A DNA stretch of 11,481 bases from JAVJUS01 sp040220455 (GTDB taxonomy: Bacteria; Pseudomonadota; Alphaproteobacteria; DSM-16000; Inquilinaceae). The notes under the pieces are model-generated. The model saw nothing but the letters and a program-made list of their open reading frames with translations. It was not told where the DNA came from and did no database searches. The stretch spans positions 1 through 11,481 of the forward strand of contig JAVJUS010000114.1 in NCBI GenBank assembly GCA_040220455.1, given 5' to 3'. A program made the position numbers and the translations under genes. Of the stretch, positions 6,668 through 11,481 are shown one piece after another. Every line of letters begins with the position of its first letter. The stretch's first letter is position 1.

Positions 6668-7629
6668 CAGGCGAGCGCCGCGCGCGCGGCGTGGCTGTCG
6701 CGGTCCATCTGGGCGATCAGCGCCTCGACGGAGTCGAAGCGCCGCTCGCCGCGCAGGCGCTCGACGATCTGGACGCGCAGATGGCGGCCGTAGAGATCGC
6801 CTGCGAAGTCGAATAGATGGGCCTCCAGCAGGGGCTCGGCGCTCTCCCACATCGGCCGGACGCCGAGATTGGCGACCCCGTCGATCCAGGCCGGTGCCGG
6901 GGCGACGCCGGTGCCGTCGCCCGTCTCCGCGTCCTCGTCCAGCGCCGCGCGCACGGCGTAGACGCCGTAGGCCGGGCGCAGGAAGTCGTCGAGGCGGAGA
7001 TTGGCGGTCGGGTAGCCGAGCTGGCGCCCGCGCCGGTCCCCGGCCTCGACCCGGCCCGCGATCTCCCACGGCCGGCCGAGCAGGGTCGCCGCCTCGCGCG
7101 GCCGGCCGTCGGACAGCAATTCGCGGATGCGGCTGGAGGAGTAGGTGCCGCCCGTCTCGTCGGCCGCCTGGGTGACGACGGTGACGCCGAAGCCCCATTG
7201 CCGGCCGAAGCCGAGCAGGCTCTCCGCGTTGCCGCGCCGCTTGTGGCCGAAGCAGAAGTCGTAGCCGATCGCCACGTGCCGGGTCGCCAGACCGCGCGCC
7301 AGGATGTCCTCGACGAAGGATTCCGCGCTGATCCGCGAGAAGGCCTCGTCGAAGTGCAGGACGACATGGATGTCGATGCCCAGCTCCGCCAGCAGGCGGG
7401 CGCGCAGGCGGAACGGCGTCAGCCGGAACGGCGGATCGTCGGGGCGGAAGATCCGGCGCGGATGCGGCTCGAAGGACAGGACGGCGAGCTTCGCCCCCTC
7501 CTCCCGCGCAACGGCCGCCGCCTCGCGGATCACCATCTGGTGGCCGCGATGGACCCCGTCGAAATTGCCGATGGCGACGACCGCCCCCCGGTCCTCGGGC
7601 GGCAGGTCGGCATGCCGGTAGATGCGCAT
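6664..7629 (-). CDS. ribF: Bifunctional riboflavin kinase / FAD synthetase
   Basis: Cytoplasmic enzyme that phosphorylates riboflavin to FMN and then adenylylates FMN to FAD. At 321 residues it has the normal two-domain length. The N-terminal FAD synthetase (nucleotidyltransferase) domain shows AIGNFDGVHRGHQ (19-31, with the HxGH-type nucleotide motif), SFEPHPRRIF (52-61) and TYSSSRIRELL (162-172). The C-terminal flavokinase domain shows GRQLGYPTANL (201-211, with the PTAN motif), GVYAVRA (222-228), GVANLGVRP (251-259) and EAHLFDF (269-275). A short Asp/Gly/Ala-rich insert (about 231-246) lies between two kinase strands. The ATG at 7629 has only a weak upstream purine stretch, but the protein starts where relatives do. 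It follows folE by 124 bp. The gene is essential in most bacteria, and supplies cofactor generally rather than for the downstream oxidase alone. Confidence 0.97.
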   Translation of the reverse strand: MRIYRHADLPPEDRGAVVAIGNFDGVHRGHQMVIREAAAVAREEGAKLAVLSFEPHPRRIFRPDDPPFRLTPFRLRARLLAELGIDIHVVLHFDEAFSRISAESFVEDILARGLATRHVAIGYDFCFGHKRRGNAESLLGFGRQWGFGVTVVTQAADETGGTYSSSRIRELLSDGRPREAATLLGRPWEIAGRVEAGDRRGRQLGYPTANLRLDDFLRPAYGVYAVRAALDEDAETGDGTGVAPAPAWIDGVANLGVRPMWESAEPLLEAHLFDFAGDLYGRHLRVQIVERLRGERRFDSVEALIAQMDRDSHAARAALAW

Positions 7630-7660
7630 GACACCCGATCCCGTGGTGCCGGAGCCAGCA

Positions 7661-7682
7661 CCCGGCCGGGACGCCGGCCGGG
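7661..7682. other. 9-bp GC hairpin between folE and ribF
   Basis: CCCGGCCGG (7661-7669), loop GACG, and CCGGCCGGG (7674-7682) form a perfect 9-bp stem. It lies in the 124-bp gap about 70 bp after the folE stop. No U-tract follows on the minus strand. It could attenuate or protect the folE transcript's 3' end. Its arms match those of the palindrome at 236-255. Confidence 0.5.
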
Positions 7683-7753
7683 CGGCGCCGTGACTACCGG
7701 TTTCCCCGGCCGCTGTCGAGAGTGCCGCTCGCCGCCCGTGCGGGCCGACGGCC

Positions 7754-8416
7754 TCAGGCGTTGAGGCCGGCCATCGCCTGGAACTCCCGGCGGAGCTGCA
7801 CGTCGTCGCGGAAGGCGCCGAGCATGCGGCTCGTCACCATCGAGGCGCCGACCTTGTGGACGCCGCGCGTGGTCATGCAGTGATGCTCGCTGCTCATGAT
7901 CACGGCGACGCCGCGCGGCTGGAGCGCGTTGTCGATGGCGTTGGCGACCTGGGCGGTCAGCCGCTCCTGGATCTGCAGGCGCTTGGCGTAGATCTCCACC
8001 GCCCGGGCGAGCTTGGAGATGCCGACCACGCGCTTGTTCGGCAGATAGCCGATATGCGCCGTGCCGATGATCGGCACCAGGTGATGCTCGCAATGGGATT
8101 CGAAGCGGATGTCGCGCAGCACGACCATTTCGTCGTAGCCGTCGACCTCCTCGAAGGTCCGATGCAGGATTTCCTCGGGATCCTGGCCGTAGCCGGCGAA
8201 GAAATCCTCGTAGGCGCGCACCACGCGCTCCGGCGTGGACAGCAGCCCCTCGCGATCCGGATCATCGCCGGTCCAGCGCAGCAGCGTGCGCACCGCCTCC
8301 TCGGCCTCGGCACGGCTCGGGCGACCGTCGGCGGGAACCGGCGCGCCCTTTTGCTTGTCGGCGTCGACGACCCGCCCGTCGTAAGCGGTCAGCGAGGCGG
8401 CGGACTGGGATACCAT
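7754..8416 (-). CDS. folE: GTP cyclohydrolase I (FolE, type I)
   Basis: Catalyses the first step of tetrahydrofolate (and some tetrahydropterin or queuosine-type) synthesis: GTP to 7,8-dihydroneopterin triphosphate. The 220 residues match the E. coli enzyme length. Motifs: GLLSTPERVVRAY (57-69), FESHCEHHLVPIIGTAHIGY (105-124), VVGISKLARAVEIYAKRLQ (130-148), QERLTAQVANAI (150-161) and SSEHHCMTTRGV (175-186). Zinc ligands C109, H112 and C180 are all present, in the positions expected from the E. coli C110/H113/C181 set. The first 30 residues are variable and low-complexity, as is common. The ATG at 8416 has AGAGGA about 7 bases upstream. It is a zinc-dependent type I enzyme, not the zinc-independent FolE2. 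The regulatory input is not evident. Confidence 0.97.
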   Translation of the reverse strand: MVSQSAASLTAYDGRVVDADKQKGAPVPADGRPSRAEAEEAVRTLLRWTGDDPDREGLLSTPERVVRAYEDFFAGYGQDPEEILHRTFEEVDGYDEMVVLRDIRFESHCEHHLVPIIGTAHIGYLPNKRVVGISKLARAVEIYAKRLQIQERLTAQVANAIDNALQPRGVAVIMSSEHHCMTTRGVHKVGASMVTSRMLGAFRDDVQLRREFQAMAGLNA

Positions 8417-8435
8417 GATGCGATCCTCTTGCGGT

Positions 8436-8507
8436 TTACCGTCTTGCCCGCCCGTCGGACCGGCCGACCGGGTCGCGGGGCATGCGGGGTTTGCCGTCGC
8501 GCGCCAT
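8436..8507 (-). CDS. Possible 23-codon upstream ORF before folE
   Basis: In the 133-bp gap upstream of folE an ATG at 8507 opens a 23-residue frame (starting MARDGKPRMPRDPVG, rich in Arg and Asp) that ends in TAA 19 bases before the folE start. A G-rich stretch lies roughly 8-13 bases before the ATG, overlapping a small GGGA-C-TCCC dyad. There is no family resemblance, and short ORFs of this size arise easily by chance in GC-rich DNA. It could be a leader peptide; equally it may be untranslated. Confidence 0.15.
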   Translation of the reverse strand: MARDGKPRMPRDPVGRSDGRARR

Positions 8508-8549
8508 CCCGGGAGTCCCCCCGGCCGGCGGCGCGGCCCCGCCGTGTCG

Positions 8550-8942
8550 TCAGTTCGGATTGACCGGCTGATGCGGGCTGTCGAGCGAGAAGGCGGGGAT
8601 CGCCACCTCGAACCGCTCGCCGTCCGGCGTCTCCATCTCGTAGGTGCCGACCATCATCCCGGAGGGCGTGGGCAACGGCGCACCGCTGGTGTATTCGAAA
8701 CTTTCCCCCGGTCGGATCACCGGTTCCTGTCCGACGACGCCCGCGCCGCGCACCTCGTTGACATGACCGCGGCCGTCGGCGATGCGCCAATGGCGGTTAC
8801 GCAGCTGGACCGTCGTGTCGCCCCGGTTCTCGATGCGCACGCGATAGGCCCAGACATAGCGGTCCTCCTGGGGCGTCGACTGGTCCTCCAGATAGGCGGG
8901 TTCGACCGATACCCGGATCGACTGTGTCTCGGCGGTGTACAT
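8550..8942 (-). CDS. apaG: ApaG domain protein
   Basis: A 130-residue single-domain protein with the immunoglobulin-like ApaG fold, the family's standard length. Clear signatures are VWAYRVRIENRGDTTVQLRN (29-48), RHWRIADGRGHVNEVRGAGV (49-68), VVGQEPVIRPGESFEYTSG (68-86) and TPSGMMVGTYEME (92-104). The Gly-rich VRGAGVVG stretch is the family's proposed phosphate or pyrophosphate-binding loop. Bacterial ApaG has been linked to cobalt resistance and magnesium efflux, and the same domain occurs in eukaryotic FBXO3 and PDIP38, but its molecular activity is unresolved. The ATG at 8942 has only a weak Shine-Dalgarno. It lies 115 bp downstream of the ABC ATPase gene, in a gap with a TATATC element (minus strand, about 8996-9001) that may belong to its own promoter. 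The usual partner apaH is not beside it. Confidence 0.95.
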   Translation of the reverse strand: MYTAETQSIRVSVEPAYLEDQSTPQEDRYVWAYRVRIENRGDTTVQLRNRHWRIADGRGHVNEVRGAGVVGQEPVIRPGESFEYTSGAPLPTPSGMMVGTYEMETPDGERFEVAIPAFSLDSPHQPVNPN

Positions 8943-9005
8943 GGCGCGTTTCCCAGGCCCCTCGATGCGCCGGCCGCTCTCGGCCCCTGTGAAAGATATA
9001 CGTCG

Positions 9006-9038
9006 GATCGCCGGCGAATCCAGGCGAGTCCGGCGATC
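9006..9038. other. 9-bp hairpin after the ABC operon
   Basis: GATCGCCGG (9006-9014) and CCGGCGATC (9030-9038) pair perfectly across a 15-base loop, about 20 bases past the ABC ATPase stop. The second arm runs into an overlapping palindrome, GGCGATCGCC (9032-9041). The minus-strand sequence after it (CGACGTATATCTTTC) is only mildly T-rich, so terminator function is possible but not strong. Confidence 0.4.
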
Positions 9039-9057
9039 GCCTCGGATCCGCGCCCGT

Positions 9058-9762
9058 TCACCCGCCCTCGGCGGCCGGCGCGATGTCGACGACCGGGCCG
9101 CCGGCCGCCGCCGCGTCGGCCGGGTCGTGCGTCACCAGCAGGACGGGCAGGCGGCGCGCGCGGGCGTGCTCGAAGACGAATCCGCGCACCCGATCGCGCA
9201 GGGCGAGATCGAGCGTGCCGAAGGGCTCGTCGAGCAGCAGGGCCCGCGGCTCGGCCAGCAGCGCGCGCATCAGCGCGACCCGCGCGCGCTGGCCGCCGGA
9301 CAGCGTCGCCGGGTCGCGGTCGGCGAAGCCCGCCAGCCCCGCCTCGGCGAGCGCCGCCTCGACCCGCCGCCGCCGCGCCGACCGGCCCTTGACCGAGGCG
9401 GGCAGCGCGAAGGCCAGGTTGCCGCCGACATCCAGATGCGGGAACAGCAGGTCGTCCTGGAACAGCAGCCCGACGCCGCGATCCTCCGGCGGCAGCCCCG
9501 CGAGGTCGCGGCCGTCGAGCGCGATCCGGCCCTCCAGCGCGAAGGCCGGGTCGAGCGTGCCGGCGACGGCGTCCAGCAGGCTCGACTTGCCCGACCCGCT
9601 GGGCCCCATGACCGTCACCGCCTCGCCCGGCGCGACGGCGAGATCGAGCGGCGCGAACAGCCGCCGGCCGGCCAGCGCCAGGGCCACGCCGTCCAGCACC
9701 AGCCCGGCGCCGGGCAAGGGCGCCGGCGCCGCGGGATCCGATCGGTCGACCGCGATGGTCAT
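9058..9762 (-). CDS. ynjD: ABC importer ATPase, YnjD-like
   Basis: A 234-residue cytoplasmic ATPase powering an ABC importer. Walker A GPSGSGKS (53-60), Q-loop LLFQDDLLFPHL (99-110, Q102), signature LSGGQRARVAL (154-164), Walker B ALLLDEPFGTLD (174-185) and H-loop LVTHD (209-213, H212) are all intact. The run from GLLFQDDLLF through FALPASVKG and DPATLSGGQRARVALMRALLAEP closely parallels E. coli YnjD as I recall it; YnjBCD is annotated as a putative thiamine-type transporter, without firm substrate evidence. Its ATG overlaps the permease stop in an ATGA (9759-9762), the classic arrangement for translational coupling. The first 20 residues are Ala/Pro-rich and longer than in YnjD. A much longer frame continues upstream through the permease gene and is a shadow. 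Confidence 0.93.
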   Translation of the reverse strand: MTIAVDRSDPAAPAPLPGAGLVLDGVALALAGRRLFAPLDLAVAPGEAVTVMGPSGSGKSSLLDAVAGTLDPAFALEGRIALDGRDLAGLPPEDRGVGLLFQDDLLFPHLDVGGNLAFALPASVKGRSARRRRVEAALAEAGLAGFADRDPATLSGGQRARVALMRALLAEPRALLLDEPFGTLDLALRDRVRGFVFEHARARRLPVLLVTHDPADAAAAGGPVVDIAPAAEGG

Positions 9763-11481
9763 CGCGCCCCCTCCCCGCCGCCGGGCCCGCGCCGGCCGGG
9801 GCGCAGCAGCCGGGGCAGCGCCAGGGCCAGCGCGAAGGCGAGCATCGGCAGCCCGGCCTGGGCGAAGGCAAAGACGCCGACGAGGCGGCGGTCGGCGCCG
9901 GCGGCGAGGCCGACCGCCTCCGTCGTCAGGGTCGGCAGGCGCCCGGCGCCGGCGAAGACGGTCGGAAGGTACTGCGCCACGCTGACGGCGAAGCCGACGG
10001 CCGCCGCCACCGCGATCGGGCGCAGCAGCAGGCCGAGCTTGACCTTCCAGAAGACGCGGGCGGGCGAGGCGCCCAGGCAGGCGGCGGTGCGCGCGTAGCG
10101 CGGGTCGAGCGCGCGCCACGGGTCGGCCAGCGTCAGGAAGACATAGGGCAGCACGAACAGGAGATGGGCCCAGACCAGCGCGGCCATCGTGCCGTCGAGC
10201 CCGACCACCAGCAGCAGGACCTGCACACCGAACAGGAAGCCGATCTGCGGCACCAGAAGCGGCGTGTAGAGCAGCCACAGGGCGCGCGTCGTCGGCCGGA
10301 CGCCGGCGCGCTGCTCGTATTCCAGACAGCCCAGGACCAGCGCCAGGGCGAGCGCGGTCGCCGCGAGCCCGACCACGAGCGTCGTCGCGGCGGGGCCGGT
10401 GAGCGCGCGCGTGCCGTCGATCCAGGTCTCCAGCGTCCAGGCCGCCGGCAGCGCGTCCGGCCAGCGCCATACCGCCGCCACCGACCACAGCCCGACCGCC
10501 GCGATCGCCGCACCGGCGCCTGCAGCCATGCCGCCCGCCGACACCACGGCGATCGCCCGCGCCGGCCCCTCGAGGGCTCGCCGGCCCCCGGCCTCCAGCC
10601 AGGGCCGGGCGAGCCGGGCGATCGCGACCTCGGCCAGCCGCCACAGGCCGATCGCGCCGATGACGAGGGCGAGCTGCAGGCAGGCCCCGGCGGCGGCGGT
10701 GAAGCGCATGGCGAGATCGGGATCGGCGAACCAGCGCAGGATCAGCGGCGCCAGCGGCGGCGGCGTTCCGGGACCCAGGATCATCGCCATGTCGACCACC
10801 GACAGCGAATAGGCGAGCACCGCGTAGACCGGCAGCCGGATCTGCGGGTAGAGCCGTGGCAGCACAGTCTTGACCCACGCCGTCGCCGGGCCGTAGCCCG
10901 CCGCCCGCGCCATGCGCAGGGCCGGGCCGGTATCGATCTGGCCGCTGGCCGCGACGATCATCAGCAGCAGGAACGGCAGCTCCTTGATCGCCAGGCCCAG
11001 GATCAGGGACAGCCCCGCCGGATCGCCCACGATCAGCAGATCGGGCGGCCGCTCCCAGCCGGTCGCCCAGGGCGAGAACGCCCGCGCGATCAGCCCCGAG
11101 GGCGCCAGGGCGAAGGCCAGCCCGATGGCCAGCGCCGCATGGGGCAGCGCGATCAGCGGCGCCAGCATCCGGCGCAGCGCCCGGAACGCCGCCCGGTCGT
11201 GCCAGGCCGCGACGATGGCGATCGCGCCGGCCAGCGCCACAACGGTCGCGCCCAGGCCTGTGACCAGCGTCAGGCGCACCGCGCCGGGCAGCGCCGGCTC
11301 GGCCGCCAGGGCGCGCCACGGCTCTAGCGACAGCGCCGTCCCGCCGAGCACGGGCAGGACGCCGAAGGCCGGCGCCAGCGTGCCGATCAGCCCGACCAGC
11401 ACAGGCGCCAGGAACAGGGCGAGCGTCGCCGCCGGGACGGCCGCCAGCCAGCGCGCGCCGCGCCGCGCCGGCCCGGCCCCG
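9759..11481 (-). CDS. ynjC: ABC importer permease, fused two-domain YnjC/ThiP type (5' end off window)
   Basis: 573 residues are visible and the frame stays open to the right edge. The highest visible GTG (11402) falls inside the first membrane helix (ALFLAPVLVGLIGTLAP), so the true start is probably beyond or very near the edge. It is an inner-membrane protein with two fused permease halves, each with about six helices and an EAA-type loop that docks on the ATPase: RMARAAGYGPATAWVKTVLP at about 10860-10916, and ARTAACLGASPARVFWKVKL at about 10035-10095. The C-terminal VAQYLPTVFAGAGRLPTLTT segment is characteristic of YnjC as I remember it. The stop overlaps the ATPase start. The periplasmic binding protein (ynjB) would be expected upstream, outside this window. 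Thiamine or another small cation is a family-level guess only. Confidence 0.9.
   Translation of the reverse strand, partial: GAGPARRGARWLAAVPAATLALFLAPVLVGLIGTLAPAFGVLPVLGGTALSLEPWRALAAEPALPGAVRLTLVTGLGATVVALAGAIAIVAAWHDRAAFRALRRMLAPLIALPHAALAIGLAFALAPSGLIARAFSPWATGWERPPDLLIVGDPAGLSLILGLAIKELPFLLLMIVAASGQIDTGPALRMARAAGYGPATAWVKTVLPRLYPQIRLPVYAVLAYSLSVVDMAMILGPGTPPPLAPLILRWFADPDLAMRFTAAAGACLQLALVIGAIGLWRLAEVAIARLARPWLEAGGRRALEGPARAIAVVSAGGMAAGAGAAIAAVGLWSVAAVWRWPDALPAAWTLETWIDGTRALTGPAATTLVVGLAATALALALVLGCLEYEQRAGVRPTTRALWLLYTPLLVPQIGFLFGVQVLLLVVGLDGTMAALVWAHLLFVLPYVFLTLADPWRALDPRYARTAACLGASPARVFWKVKLGLLLRPIAVAAAVGFAVSVAQYLPTVFAGAGRLPTLTTEAVGLAAGADRRLVGVFAFAQAGLPMLAFALALALPRLLRPGRRGPGGGEGAR

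Noticed and set aside
5452..6816. A 454-codon plus-strand open frame opposite the LysR gene
   Set aside because: It spans the LysR gene, an intergenic gap and the end of ribF, which is typical of a GC-driven shadow.
6664..8416. folE and ribF as a specific cofactor module for the flavin oxidase
   Set aside because: Both are general housekeeping genes, and the regulator with its own promoter lies between ribF and the oxidase. Adjacency alone does not support a dedicated module.
9763..11319. Upstream extension of the ABC ATPase frame to give a 753-residue protein
   Set aside because: The extension is an Arg/Gly/Ala-rich out-of-frame reading of the permease gene. The internal ATG at 9762, overlapping the permease stop, is the real start.
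1..11481. tRNA, rRNA, CRISPR array, toxin-antitoxin or phage genes
   Set aside because: I saw no cloverleaf-like sequences, regularly spaced repeats or matching protein families on either strand.

Overview
The window is a GC-rich (roughly 70%) bacterial chromosome segment. Every gene I can support lies on the minus strand. Codon use, gene content and protein sequences look like a free-living alphaproteobacterium, perhaps Rhodospirillales-like. That placement is an inference from composition and general resemblance; there is no rRNA or other marker gene here to fix it.

Read in the direction of transcription (right to left), the window opens with the end of an ABC importer operon. A fused two-domain permease (ynjC-like, cut by the right edge) overlaps its ATPase (ynjD-like) by an ATGA. 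Next come three ordinary housekeeping genes separated by 115-135 bp gaps: apaG, folE (GTP cyclohydrolase I) and ribF (riboflavin kinase/FAD synthetase). A LysR-type regulator follows with a perfect Shine-Dalgarno. After a 337-bp gap with an AT-rich promoter-like core comes a Tat-exported, berberine-bridge-type flavin oxidase carrying both residues for bicovalent FAD. The last three genes, more tightly spaced, are a non-hydrolysing UDP-GlcNAc 2-epimerase (wecB-like), a probable cupin-fold protein of unknown function, and a YdhP/AraJ-type MFS exporter. At the far left the first 24 codons of another minus-strand gene run off the edge; they may be the start of a transposase.

The right half is conserved metabolism (cofactor synthesis plus a small-molecule importer). 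The left half (LysR, secreted flavin oxidase, UDP-sugar epimerase, cupin, exporter) looks like an accessory cassette. It includes a clear GC drop (about 54% by hand count over 3601-3900) in the 3' end of the oxidase gene, next to the epimerase gene. RibF makes the FAD the oxidase needs, but the two are separated by the regulator and I see no evidence of co-regulation.

I found no tRNA, rRNA, CRISPR array or complete mobile element. Nothing here is clearly a new system. The oxidase-epimerase-cupin-exporter set under a nearby LysR regulator is the part most worth following up.
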